A stretch of DNA of 64,000 nucleotides from assembly GCF_000428945.1 (NCBI RefSeq), contig NZ_AUAX01000017.1:62001-126000 (forward strand), in the 5' to 3' direction. The notes beneath the pieces are model-generated. The model was not told the DNA's origin. It was given only the letters and a program-made list of their open reading frames with translations, and did no database searches. Source of the stretch: Hamadaea tsunoensis DSM 44101. Its GTDB lineage: Bacteria; Actinomycetota; Actinomycetes; Mycobacteriales; Micromonosporaceae. The position numbers and the translations under genes are program-made. Of this stretch, positions 52,786-61,802 are shown one piece after another (position 1 is the first letter of the stretch; every line of letters starts with the position of its first letter).

Positions 52786-53004
52786 GACCCACCATCTCCT
52801 CGACGTCCTGGGGAAATATCATCGTGATCAACGGCGACGACTTCCGCCCCATTCCGCCCGACGTCCCGTTCCACCGGCGTCCCCCGCAGATCAGACGAGA
52901 TGCCCGGTTTCGTCCCGCCGGCGTGCCACATCGATCACGTCGACCTACGGCTCGCGGATCGGCCCGATGAGCTCGCGAAACGCGAGTAGCGTCAGACGTA
53001 CAGC

Positions 53005-55137
53005 ATGCTCCTGGCGCGTCTTCAGGCCTCGCCGTCCGAGGTCCTGATCAGCGTGCCGACCCGGGTCTTGCCCGTCAGCCGCGCGGCGGTGACGGCGACC
53101 CCGACTCGAAGGTGGCGAGCGTTGCGTCTGCGACGGGTCGTTCTCACATGCGTCTTCGGGGCGCTGGCTGTCACAGCCGGTGCGCTCCTGGCCTGGGCTG
53201 TGGTGCAGACCTGGCATTTCCTGTCGGACGCGCCCGGCGACTTCTGGGCGATCGCCTTCCTGGCCCTGGTGGCGGATCTGACGGTCTTCGGAGGCGATCC
53301 GCGCACCAGCGCACTGACGCGTACGCCGCTGTCGGCCTGCTTCGCCTTCGCCATCTTCGCCATGTGGGGGCCGGCCCCGGCGATCGTGGTGCAGACGTGC
53401 GCCGCGTCGGTGTCCGCGTGGCGGCAGGCGCTGACCCCGCTGCGGGGCATGTTCCTGGTGAGCCGCCTGATCGTCGCCTTCGCGGCAGCGGAACTGACGG
53501 CCTACCTGATACTGGGCGACCGCCCGATCACCCAGCCCGGCGTCGGGCTGGACGGGCGCGACATGATGGCGTTCATCCCGCCGATGGTCACCTGGCTGGT
53601 CGTCAGTTTCGGGCTGGGGGTGCTGATCCGCGGGATCTGGCGCAGCAGCCTCCGTGCCGCGATGTTCGGCATACAGAACGACATTCTGAGCACCGCTGTC
53701 GCCTTGCTGGTCGTATCGCCGCTCCTGACCACCATTTCCGGATGGTGGACCGCGATGATCGTGATTCCGGTGCTCGTGCTGAACCAGGTGCTGCGCGACG
53801 AGGTCAGTTCGCAGGAACGGCTGCGCCGCGAACCGGTGACGGGCCTGCTCAACCGCAGCGGGCTGCTGTACCGCCTCGGGGCGCTGACGGCCGGCGACAC
53901 GACCGGATCGGCCGGTCCCAGATCCATCGCGATCGTCTTCGTCAACGCCTACGCGGCGTTGACCGTCAGCCACAACCTCGGCCGCGGTGTCTACGAGGAC
54001 ATGATCGCGGCGGCGGGCGAACGGCTCAAGACCGTCTTCGGCGACAACCAGGTGGGCCGGCTGGGTGGCGAGGGATTCGTCATCATGCTGCCGGATCTCA
54101 CGACCGGACAGGCGCTGGAACAGGCGGACCTGGCGGTCAGAGTGCTGGAACCGGCGATCTACGTCGAAGGAATCCCGTTCGGCGTCGACCCGACCGCCGG
54201 CGTCGCGATCTTCCCGCAGCACGGCCGCGATCTCACCACGCTGATCGGGAACGCGGAGCTGGCGGTGGCCGACGCCCACCGGGGCGCCCGGCGGGCCGCG
54301 CTCTACGCCCGCAACGCCTCCGACACCGCCCAGTACCGGCTCGACATCCTTGCCGATCTCAGCGCGGAGCTGACGGGAAAGTCCATCCGCAACGGCCTGT
54401 CGGTGCTCTACCAGCCGCAGGTCGACCTCGCCACCGGACGGCCGGTCGGCGTCGAGGCGCTGGTGCGGTGGACGCACCCCGTGTGGGGCCCGGTACCCAC
54501 CGGCGACCTCATCAGCGCGATCGAATCCAGCCAGATCATGCAGTTGCTGACCCGGCGCGTCGTCCGCGAGGCCACCACCCAGCTCGCGGCCTGGAACGAG
54601 GCCGGTACGCCGATGCGCGTATCGGTCAACGTCAGCATGAACGACCTGCGTACCGATGTGCTGCCGGACATTCTCCGGGCCGCGCTGGCGACGACGAAGA
54701 TCCAGCCCGAGCAGCTCACGGTGGAGATCACCGAAGGTGCTGTGATCACCGACCTGCCCAGGATCGGGCTGACCGCGCGCGCCATCACGGCCCTCGGCAT
54801 CGGCCTGTCCCTGGACGACTTCGGCACGGGTTACGCCTCCCTGCAGCAGCTGCGCCGGCTGCCGCTCACCGAGGTGAAGATCGACCGCGCGTACGTCGCG
54901 GACATCGTCACGAACCCCGCCAGCCAGGCCATCATCCGCAGCCTCCACGAGCTCAGCCAGGCCCTGGGCCTCACGGTGGTCGCCGAAGGCATCGAGGACG
55001 AGGCCACCGCGGCGGCGCTGTCGCGGCTGCCGGGCATGATCGGACAGGGCTGGCTGTTCGGCCGGCCCATGCCGCCCGCCGAACTCGAACACTGGCTGCG
55101 GGAGCGCGGCGGCTGCGAGATCCTCCCGCTGGCCTGA
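53005..55137 (+). CDS. GGDEF-EAL protein with MASE-like membrane sensor
   Basis: 710 residues: six to eight N-terminal helices (about 45-260), degenerate GGDEF domain (about 275-430; the active motif reads GGEGF) and EAL domain (about 445-705). EAL residues are in place: VGVEALVRW, EITEGAVI, LSLDDFGTGYASL, VKIDRAYV, VVAEGIEDE. It is expected to be a c-di-GMP phosphodiesterase whose GGDEF part is catalytically impaired or regulatory. Start ATG 53005; a GTG at 53056 is possible. No neighbouring signalling gene. Confidence 0.9.
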   Translation: MLLARLQASPSEVLISVPTRVLPVSRAAVTATPTRRWRALRLRRVVLTCVFGALAVTAGALLAWAVVQTWHFLSDAPGDFWAIAFLALVADLTVFGGDPRTSALTRTPLSACFAFAIFAMWGPAPAIVVQTCAASVSAWRQALTPLRGMFLVSRLIVAFAAAELTAYLILGDRPITQPGVGLDGRDMMAFIPPMVTWLVVSFGLGVLIRGIWRSSLRAAMFGIQNDILSTAVALLVVSPLLTTISGWWTAMIVIPVLVLNQVLRDEVSSQERLRREPVTGLLNRSGLLYRLGALTAGDTTGSAGPRSIAIVFVNAYAALTVSHNLGRGVYEDMIAAAGERLKTVFGDNQVGRLGGEGFVIMLPDLTTGQALEQADLAVRVLEPAIYVEGIPFGVDPTAGVAIFPQHGRDLTTLIGNAELAVADAHRGARRAALYARNASDTAQYRLDILADLSAELTGKSIRNGLSVLYQPQVDLATGRPVGVEALVRWTHPVWGPVPTGDLISAIESSQIMQLLTRRVVREATTQLAAWNEAGTPMRVSVNVSMNDLRTDVLPDILRAALATTKIQPEQLTVEITEGAVITDLPRIGLTARAITALGIGLSLDDFGTGYASLQQLRRLPLTEVKIDRAYVADIVTNPASQAIIRSLHELSQALGLTVVAEGIEDEATAAALSRLPGMIGQGWLFGRPMPPAELEHWLRERGGCEILPLA

Positions 55138-55166
55138 CCGGCACTCGGCCCGCACGACCTGAGGGC

Positions 55167-57998
55167 TCAGCTCGGGGGCAGGCTCAGCCCCTTGGCGATC
55201 GCGATGATCAGGTGGCTCACGTAGTCGACGCGTACGGTGCCGCTGGTCAGGGATGCCCGGACGCCGCCGATCTGCCGGTCCGGGTCGCTGAGGCAGGGCG
55301 CGTCGGCCGGTCGCAGGATCAGCCGGCGGCACAATCGCATCGCCTCGCGCCACGACCGGGCGTACCGGACCGCGCGGTCGGTGTCACCGGTCGCGATCGC
55401 CAGCCGGGCCGCGTCGGCGACCGCCTCGGCGACGAACGCCGTGTGGAAGCCCGGCCCGTCCGGCGACAGGTCGGTGAGGAACGCCCCGGTCGCCTCGGAC
55501 TGCCAGTCGAGGGCCCAGTCGGCGACCTCGAACGCCGCGCCGGCGTACCGCGGGTCGCCGGTCGCGTCCCAGAGCGCCGCGCCCGCCTGCGGCAGCCACC
55601 CCGCCTGCCCCCACCGCCGCACCCGGCGGAACCGGGCCAGCTGCGCGTCGAACACCCGGGCACAGCGCCGTGCCGTCGCACCGGGCAGCGGCTGCCGGAA
55701 GCGCGCGAGCGCCAGAACCACCGCGCTCGGCAGGTAGTCGTTGTCGCGCTCCAGGCGTACCGGCTGGCCGTCGGGGTGGACCGAGCCGTCGTCGCGGATC
55801 AGGCTCTCGACCCGGTCGGCCAGCGCCGCGAGCCGCTCCGGCGCCGCGTCCCGCAGCCCGGCGTCGCTCACCGCCGCGAGCAGCTCGCTGTCACCCATCG
55901 GGCCGCCGCGGTGGCCGGCCAACCTGACCGTCACCGGGGCGTCGTCGCTGATTCCCGCCATCGCCGTACGCAGACCGCCGCGCGCCAGCTCCGTCCAGCC
56001 GGACCGGTCCGACAGCCGGCCGGCGGTGTCCAACCCGGACAGTCCGTGGATCTCCCGCGCGGTGCTGCCCTCGGTCCATCGCCAGCCGGGCACGGGCGTC
56101 TGCGCGTACAGGGGAAGGCCGGTGTCGTCGATCGTGGCCGCCAGGTACCCGCCCAGCAGGAGAAGGTCCTCGCGCAGCTCGGCGTCGCCCGGCTCGCCCG
56201 GCGGTTCGGCGAAACCGAACTGGTGGCTCACGGTCCCGCCGGGGCCGCCCAGCCACGTCGCGGTCCGGTACGTCGTCCAGTCGGCCGGCCCGTCACCGGC
56301 ACCGGCCTTCGCCAGCAGCCGCTCGACGACCTTCGGCTTCGTCCAGTCGTAGTGCGGGCCGACCGACTCCAGCAGGATCGCCTGATGCCCGCCCTGCGCG
56401 ACCGCGATGCTGTCGCGACCCAGCCGCATCTTGCGGGCCGCGTACGCGGGCGTCGCCGACCGCAGCCGCTCGGGATCGAACAGCACCGACACGCAGACGC
56501 TGAGGTCTGCGGGGTCCGGCCGCCGGTCGGTGAACCGCCGATCGCCCAGCGCGGCGGTCGCGGCGGCCACCACCGCCTCGTCCAGCTCCGCCCGATGACT
56601 GACCGCGCACCCGACGACGCCCTGCCGGTAGAGGGTGATCCCGACCCCGCTGACCGGCACCGGAACGAGACCGTCCACGCGTACGCCGGATGTCGGCACC
56701 GGATGACCGGCCAGCAGCGCGCGAACGACCTCGACGGCCCGGGCGGTCAGCGCCTCGCCGACGGCGGGGGAGCGGGTCCAGGCGTGCCCGGGACCGTCGG
56801 GGACGCCGTACGGCAGCCAGTCGCCGCCCGGCTCGGGATACTTGCGCACGTCATGCCGATAGAGGTCGTACGGTTCGTGCTCGGCCAGCCGGGCGTTGCG
56901 CAACGCCAGGTCGAGCTGCTCCCGGTCGCTGGTGAAGACCTGGGTGTTGGGCAGCGCGCCGCCGAGCTTGACCGGCCAGGCCCGGCTCTGCACGAGCAGC
57001 CCGTAGCGGGCGAAGTCGACGCCGCCGGGCGTGATGCGCTCCAGCGGGCCGAAGAAGGTGACCGCCAGCTTCAACCGGTCGAGGTCGGCCCGGGTGAGCC
57101 CGCCGTTGCGCACCGTCTTCGCGGTCGCCAGCACGACGTCGCGGGCCGGGTCGGCGTCGGCCGGCTCGAAATGCCAGAACCCGTCCCGCGCCGGACGAGT
57201 GTCCGTCGCCCGATCCCGGAACGACACCCACGTCCCGCCCCCGGCCTCGTACGCTTTGTCCAAAGTGGCCGGTGGCGTCAGCAGCTCGCCGGAGTCCAGC
57301 AGGCGCTCGGCCACCACGCGGGCGAGCACGGCGGGCGCGAGCCCCTCCGGTGCCGCGGCGCCGGCCGCCGGGAAGTCGCCGACCCGCCGGAACCCGGGCA
57401 CGTAGATCGGCTGCGCCATGCCGAGATCGGCCCACACGTCGAAGAGCGTCTCGACGCGGTAGCCGAGCGCCTCGGCGCGCTCGCGGCCGCCCCGATGCGG
57501 AAAATGCACCAGGCAGATCGTGCCCTCCACGGTGAAGCCCTGCTGCTCCAGGACCCGGGCGCCGCTCAGGAACGACCGGCCGGAGCTGAGCGAGTCGTCG
57601 ATGAGGACCACCGGCCGGGACGGATCCGCGACCCCCTCGATCTGCCGCCCGCCCGGTCCGCCCTTGGGCTCCGGGCGTACGCAGATGCCGGTATACCGGC
57701 CGCCGCCGAGCAGTACGCACGCCGTGACCAGCGGAATGCCGGTCGTGCCGAAAGTGGCCAACTGCGTACTGTCGAATCCGGACAGTGCGGCCAGCAGGTT
57801 CTCCCCGGCCAGCCGGGCGCCGTCGGCGGTGAGCGAGACGCCCCACGAATAGAACATCCACGGCGCGGTCTCGCCGCGGCGGTCCACGACCGGCTGTCCC
57901 GGACCCGCCCACAGGATGCCGTCCTGGCGCAGCAGCTCCCGCAACCGCGAGCGGACGTCCGGCGGCGCGACGACCGGTCGTACGAACCCGACCGTCAC
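55167..57998 (-). CDS. PRTase - double AMMECR1-like - helical-barrel fusion protein
   Basis: 943-residue cytoplasmic protein with no close family that I recognise as a whole. Residues 20-200 form an orotate-PRTase-like phosphoribosyltransferase with the PRPP motif VVLIDDSLSSGRS at about 130-142. Residues about 250-385 and 410-580 each follow the AMMECR1 pattern (GTWVSFR...FFGPLE; GVGITLYRQGVVGCAVSH...RRFTDRR...CVSVLFDPE), the second keeping the conserved Gly-Cys (C464). Residues about 610-943 look like an alpha/alpha toroid of glycan-active enzymes (RWGQAGWLPQAGAALWDATGD, WALDWQSEATGAF). The GTG start overlaps the stop of the PEX-repeat gene (GTGA), so the two are translationally coupled. Domain calls are by eye; overall reaction unknown. 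Confidence 0.78.
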   Translation of the reverse strand: MTVGFVRPVVAPPDVRSRLRELLRQDGILWAGPGQPVVDRRGETAPWMFYSWGVSLTADGARLAGENLLAALSGFDSTQLATFGTTGIPLVTACVLLGGGRYTGICVRPEPKGGPGGRQIEGVADPSRPVVLIDDSLSSGRSFLSGARVLEQQGFTVEGTICLVHFPHRGGRERAEALGYRVETLFDVWADLGMAQPIYVPGFRRVGDFPAAGAAAPEGLAPAVLARVVAERLLDSGELLTPPATLDKAYEAGGGTWVSFRDRATDTRPARDGFWHFEPADADPARDVVLATAKTVRNGGLTRADLDRLKLAVTFFGPLERITPGGVDFARYGLLVQSRAWPVKLGGALPNTQVFTSDREQLDLALRNARLAEHEPYDLYRHDVRKYPEPGGDWLPYGVPDGPGHAWTRSPAVGEALTARAVEVVRALLAGHPVPTSGVRVDGLVPVPVSGVGITLYRQGVVGCAVSHRAELDEAVVAAATAALGDRRFTDRRPDPADLSVCVSVLFDPERLRSATPAYAARKMRLGRDSIAVAQGGHQAILLESVGPHYDWTKPKVVERLLAKAGAGDGPADWTTYRTATWLGGPGGTVSHQFGFAEPPGEPGDAELREDLLLLGGYLAATIDDTGLPLYAQTPVPGWRWTEGSTAREIHGLSGLDTAGRLSDRSGWTELARGGLRTAMAGISDDAPVTVRLAGHRGGPMGDSELLAAVSDAGLRDAAPERLAALADRVESLIRDDGSVHPDGQPVRLERDNDYLPSAVVLALARFRQPLPGATARRCARVFDAQLARFRRVRRWGQAGWLPQAGAALWDATGDPRYAGAAFEVADWALDWQSEATGAFLTDLSPDGPGFHTAFVAEAVADAARLAIATGDTDRAVRYARSWREAMRLCRRLILRPADAPCLSDPDRQIGGVRASLTSGTVRVDYVSHLIIAIAKGLSLPPS

Positions 57999-58696
57999 TG
58001 AGCGATCTCCGGTCGCTCCGGGAACTCCGGAAGTTCAGGCCGTTCGGGAAGCTCCGGCCGCTCGGGAAGTTCGGGCCGCTCCGGAAGCTCCGGCCGCTCG
58101 GGGCGTTCCGGGAACTCCGGCCGTTCCGGTAGCTCGGGCCGCTCGGGGAACTCGGGTCGTTCCGGTAGCTCGGGTCGTTCCGGAAGCTCGGGCCGCTCGG
58201 GGAACTCGGGACGTTCAGGCCGCTCGGGGAACTCCGGGAACTCCGGGCGTTCGGGCCGCTCGGGGAATTCCGGCCGTTCGGGCCGTTCCGGGAACTCCGG
58301 CTGCTCGGGTCGCTCGGGGAATTCCGGACGCTCAGGCCGCTCCGGGAACTCCGGACGCTCTGGGAACTCGGGACGCTCTGGAAACTCGGGGAGCTCCGGG
58401 CGTTCGGGCCGCTCGGGGAACTCCGGGAACTCCGGCCGTTCCGGGCGTTCGGGCCGCTCGGGGAACTCGGGGAACTCCGGGCGTTCCGGTCGTTCGGGGA
58501 GCTCGGGAAGCTCGGGTCGCTCGGGGGACTCCGGGCGTTCCGGCTGCTCGGGAAGTTCGGGTTGTTCGGGCTGCTCCGGTTGCTCGGGGAGCTCCGGAAG
58601 TTCGGGCTGTTCCGCCAATTCCGGCTGTTCGGGAAACTCCGGGAGCTCCGGGCGTTCGGGCTCCTCGGCGAGTCTTCCCTGGACCTCGTTCATCAT
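57995..58696 (-). CDS. Pro-Glu-X triplet-repeat protein (about 70 PEX units)
   Basis: 233 residues. After a nine-residue leader (MMNEVQGRL) the protein is almost entirely Pro-Glu-X triplets, X being Arg, Phe, Leu or Gln, with single Ser, Ala and Ile exceptions, ending PEIAQ. There is no signal peptide or membrane segment. A strong GGAGG lies 7 bases before the ATG. A very long, acidic, proline-rich extended polymer is predicted. It is not a chance frame: it has a ribosome site, a stop coupled to the next start, and the repeat phase is kept over 690 bp. It could be a scaffold, a binding polymer or a substrate modified on Glu or Arg by its operon partner. The DNA repeat also leaves open frames on the other strand, which are shadows. 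Confidence 0.85.
   Translation of the reverse strand: MMNEVQGRLAEEPERPELPEFPEQPELAEQPELPELPEQPEQPEQPELPEQPERPESPERPELPELPERPERPEFPEFPERPERPERPEFPEFPERPERPELPEFPERPEFPERPEFPERPERPEFPERPEQPEFPERPERPEFPERPERPEFPEFPERPERPEFPERPELPERPELPERPEFPERPELPERPEFPERPERPELPERPELPERPELPERPELPEFPERPEIAQ
58004..58660. repeat. Long 9/18-bp imperfect tandem repeat (PEX coding)
   Basis: Nine-base units such as gggaactcc, gggcgttcg and ggccgctcg recur through the gene with silent third-base variation, which argues that the encoded triplets, not only the DNA, are maintained. Confidence 0.8.
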
Positions 58697-58830
58697 GGTG
58701 CACCTCCACCATCGGTCCCCGGATCAGGGTAAGTGCGGAGAGGCGCTCCGAAACAGACTATTGACCAGGTCAAGTACGTGTACTACCTGCCGCGTCCCGG
58801 GACGGCGGTACCGGTTCGGGCCGGGCCGAC

Positions 58831-59493
58831 TCAGACCAGGCCGTGCTCGTACGCGAACACGACGATCTGCACCCGGTCGCGCAGTGCCAGCTTGCGCAGG
58901 ATGGCGCCCACGTGGGTCTTGACCGTGGACTCGCTGGCGAACACGCTGCCGGCGATCTCCGCGTTCGACAGGCCGCGGGCCACGGCGGTGAAGACCTCGC
59001 GCTCCTTGTCCGTCAGGCCCAGGAACGCCGGCGGAGGTGCCGCCTCGGCCTCGAACTGCCGGTCCAGCAGGGTCGCGAGGTCCTGGGGCGCGAGAACCGC
59101 GTTGCCGCCGTGCACGGTACGGATCGCGTCGCGCAGCATCAGCGGCGTGGTGTCCTTGAGCAGGAAGCCGCTGGCGCCGTGCCGGATCGCGGTCGCCGCC
59201 CGGTCGTCGAGGTTGAACGTGGTCAGCACGATGACGCGGACGGGCTTGGCGCGCCGGGCGATCCGTTCGGGGGCGAAGATCTGCCGGGACGCCTCGACGC
59301 CGTCCATCTCCGGCATCCGGATGTCCATCAGGACGACGTCCGGCCGCAGCTCCTCGACCAGGCGTACCGCCTCGATGCCGTTGCCGGCCGCGCCGATCAC
59401 CCGCATGCCGTCCTGCGCGTCGATGATGACGCGTACGCCTTCGCGGAAGAGCTCCTGATCGTCGACGAGCAGGACGCTGATCTCGTCGCCCAT
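58831..59493 (-). CDS. NarL/LuxR-type response regulator
   Basis: 220 residues: receiver domain (SVLLVDDQELFREGV with acidic pair, phospho-Asp in VLMDIRMPEMDG near residue 57, Lys in LLKDTT) and C-terminal LuxR helix-turn-helix (LTDKEREVFTAVARGLSNAEIAGSVFASESTVKTH). Its ATG shares one base with the kinase TGA. Output of the Van-like operon's two-component system; note that classical VanR is OmpR-type, so this is a different signalling family. Confidence 0.93.
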   Translation of the reverse strand: MGDEISVLLVDDQELFREGVRVIIDAQDGMRVIGAAGNGIEAVRLVEELRPDVVLMDIRMPEMDGVEASRQIFAPERIARRAKPVRVIVLTTFNLDDRAATAIRHGASGFLLKDTTPLMLRDAIRTVHGGNAVLAPQDLATLLDRQFEAEAAPPPAFLGLTDKEREVFTAVARGLSNAEIAGSVFASESTVKTHVGAILRKLALRDRVQIVVFAYEHGLV

Positions 59494-60764
59494 CACGAAC
59501 CGCCCAGCAACGGCAGGTACGCCGTCACCGTGAAGGTGGTGCCGGCTGCCTGCTCCCGGCTGCGTACGTCGAGGTGGCCGTTGATCGTTTCGAGGCGGCG
59601 GCGCATGCCCTCCAGACCGCGTCCCGCGCCGGAACCGGAGCCGTCGGCCGCCCGGGTGTTGGTGACCTCGATCCGCAGCGTGTCGGCGAAGCCGCCGCCC
59701 GCGGGACCGGACGGCCAGTGCCGCTCGGCGGTGATGGGCTGGTCGCGCCGGCCGTGCTTGATCGCGTTGGTGAGCATCTCCTGCAGCACCCGGTACGCCA
59801 CGGTCGCGGTCTCGCGGGGCAGCGCCCGGGGCGTGCCGAGCTCGGTCGCGATGATCTGGTGCCCGCTGCCGCGTACGCCCTCGATGAGGCCGTCCAGCTG
59901 GCCGGCGTCGCCGGTCTCCGGGGCCGTGTCCTGGGTCGTGGAGAGCACCTGGCGTACGTCCTGCAGGGACGAGCGGGCCGAGATGGCGATCGTGCGCAGG
60001 GTCTTCTTCAGCCTCTCGTTCTCGTCCAGGTACTGGCCGGACTCGGCCTGCGCCAGGATGACCGCGAGCGAGTGGCCGACGACGTCGTGGACGTCGCGGG
60101 CCAGGCGGGTCTGCTGATCGCGCAGCTGCGCGATCTCCCGGGCGTGCTCGGTCGCGCGGCGGGCGCCGGCGGCGTCCTCCTCGGCGGCCAGCATCGCCGC
60201 CCGCGAGTCGGTGGCCCGTTCGAGGAAGCGCATCACGAGCCCGGCCGGCCAGGGAGCGGCGACGGCCAGCAACCCGACCAGCGACAGGACGAGCTGCACG
60301 GTCGGATGCAGGCTGAGGATCCCGCCGAGCTTCGATCCGCCCAGCAGGAGCTGCAGGGTGAGGACGCGCCCCTCGTGCATGAAGAACGCGACGACCACCG
60401 CCAGCGGCACGGAGACCGCGCTCATCACGACGGTCGGCGGCCGGCCCCACCGCGCGCCGCCGAAGAACACCGCGGTCAGCGCGAACTCGGCGACCATGAT
60501 CGGCGCGTCGAGCGTCACGTGGTAGAGGCCCAGCCCCCACACCAGCGCGAGGGCGACGCCGGGCGCCCGCCGGCAGAGGCCGACCGCGAGCGCGACCACC
60601 AGGGCCTGCGCGACGCCCTCGAACGCCAGGCGGTTGGCGAACATCAGGCCGTCCGGGGCGGCGAACACCGTGGCGGTGAGGAACGTCTCGGTGAGGCCGA
60701 CGGCGAGCACCAGGAAGGCCGCGACCGCCTCCGGCAGCCAGGGGCGCCAGCCCGTCTCGCTCAT
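59493..60764 (-). CDS. NarL-type sensor histidine kinase
   Basis: About 423 residues from ATG 60764, behind AGGA. Five to six N-terminal helices form the sensor (short loops only, so it senses in or at the membrane). A HisKA_3 domain follows with phospho-His in LARDVHDVVGHSLAVIL, then an ATPase domain (LQEMLTNAIKHG as N box, GRGLEGMRRRLETINGHLDV as G box). It pairs with the downstream response regulator. Membrane-sensing kinases of this shape often respond to cell-envelope stress. Confidence 0.9.
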   Translation of the reverse strand: MSETGWRPWLPEAVAAFLVLAVGLTETFLTATVFAAPDGLMFANRLAFEGVAQALVVALAVGLCRRAPGVALALVWGLGLYHVTLDAPIMVAEFALTAVFFGGARWGRPPTVVMSAVSVPLAVVVAFFMHEGRVLTLQLLLGGSKLGGILSLHPTVQLVLSLVGLLAVAAPWPAGLVMRFLERATDSRAAMLAAEEDAAGARRATEHAREIAQLRDQQTRLARDVHDVVGHSLAVILAQAESGQYLDENERLKKTLRTIAISARSSLQDVRQVLSTTQDTAPETGDAGQLDGLIEGVRGSGHQIIATELGTPRALPRETATVAYRVLQEMLTNAIKHGRRDQPITAERHWPSGPAGGGFADTLRIEVTNTRAADGSGSGAGRGLEGMRRRLETINGHLDVRSREQAAGTTFTVTAYLPLLGGS

Positions 60765-60854
60765 CCGATCATCCTGTTTCGAGGGGAAATGCCGAGGCAA
60801 GGGAATCATCTTCGCGGCCCGCCCGGCAATACGGGTGACGATCGCCACGCGGGA

Positions 60855-61802
60855 TCAGGGCCGCAGCGCATCGCGTACGAGGAGGTCGAGCAGGGCTCCG
60901 AAGGGCGTTCCGGCCGCGGCGAACATCCTGGGCACCTGCGAGTGCGCGGTGAAGCCGGGCGTCGTGTTCACCTCGTTGAGGACCGGGCCGTCGCCGGTCA
61001 CGAAGAAGTCGACCCGGGCGACCCCGGCACAGCCCAGGGCGTCGTACATGCCCACCGCCGCCTGTTCGAGCTCCTTGCGGGCCACCTCGTCCAGCGGGGC
61101 GGGGACGACGAACTCCGGCGCGCCGTACTTGGCCGCGTGATCGAAGATCTCCCCTTCGCGTACGCGGATCTCCAGGGCCGGCGCCACGATCCGGGATCCG
61201 TCGGGGCGGCCCAGGACGGCCACGTCGATCTCGCGGCCGATCACGAGATCCTCGACCAGCACCCGGTCGTCGTGGGCGAACGCGGACTCCAGGGCCGGGC
61301 CGAGCGCGGCGGCCTCGCGTACCAGGGTCACTCCGTGGCTGGAGCCGGCGGCGACCGGTTTGACGACGACCGGGTGCGTGTACGCGTACACGTGCATGGT
61401 GGCGCGGGTGAGCAGCCGCGCGGGTGCGGTGGCGATGGCGAGCGCGCCGGCGACGAGCTTGGTGGCCCATTTGTCCATCGCCAGCGCGCCGGCGCCCAGC
61501 GGCGAGCCGACCCACGGCACCTCGGCGAGGTCGCAGAGGGCGGCCAGGGTGCCGTCCTCGCCGTGCGGGCCGTGCAGGACCGGGAAGGCCACCGCGCAGG
61601 AACGCAGGACGTGGACCGCCCCGGCCAGGCCGATCGGGCGGTCCTCCGCGTCACGCCACATGCCGGCGGGATCGATGGTGAGCGGGACGGCGTGATAGCC
61701 CGCCTCCCTGAGGCCCTGGCCCACGGCGGCCGCCGAGGCGAGCGAGACGTCGTGCTCGCAGTTGCGGCCGCCGCCGATCACGGCGACGCGGGTGCTGTTC
61801 AT
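60855..61802 (-). CDS. ddl: D-alanine-D-alanine ligase family (second Ddl)
   Basis: 315-residue ATP-grasp ligase joining D-Ala to D-Ala or another D-amino acid. Motifs: RVAVIGGGRNCEHDVSLASA at the N-terminus, HGPHGEDGTLAAL, SPLGAGALAMDKWATKLV, KPVAAGSSHGVTLV and the metal/product site NEVNTTPGFTAHS. The omega-loop region has AAKY, which favours D-Ala/D-Ser type rather than the D-lactate (VanA) type. It is clearly shorter than usual Ddl (about 340-360) in the middle. The start overlaps the racemase stop (ATGA). Likely an accessory ligase for altered precursors. Confidence 0.87.
   Translation of the reverse strand: MNSTRVAVIGGGRNCEHDVSLASAAAVGQGLREAGYHAVPLTIDPAGMWRDAEDRPIGLAGAVHVLRSCAVAFPVLHGPHGEDGTLAALCDLAEVPWVGSPLGAGALAMDKWATKLVAGALAIATAPARLLTRATMHVYAYTHPVVVKPVAAGSSHGVTLVREAAALGPALESAFAHDDRVLVEDLVIGREIDVAVLGRPDGSRIVAPALEIRVREGEIFDHAAKYGAPEFVVPAPLDEVARKELEQAAVGMYDALGCAGVARVDFFVTGDGPVLNEVNTTPGFTAHSQVPRMFAAAGTPFGALLDLLVRDALRP

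Noticed and set aside
58004-58660. CRISPR array in the repeat tract
   Set aside because: Units are 9-18 bp, contiguous, without unique spacers, and in phase with a protein frame.
57916-58764. Plus-strand collagen-like frame (GTPGVRAARGTPG type) opposite the PEX gene
   Set aside because: It is the reverse-complement shadow of the Pro-Glu-X repeat, has no ribosome site and extends beyond the repeat only into unrelated sequence.
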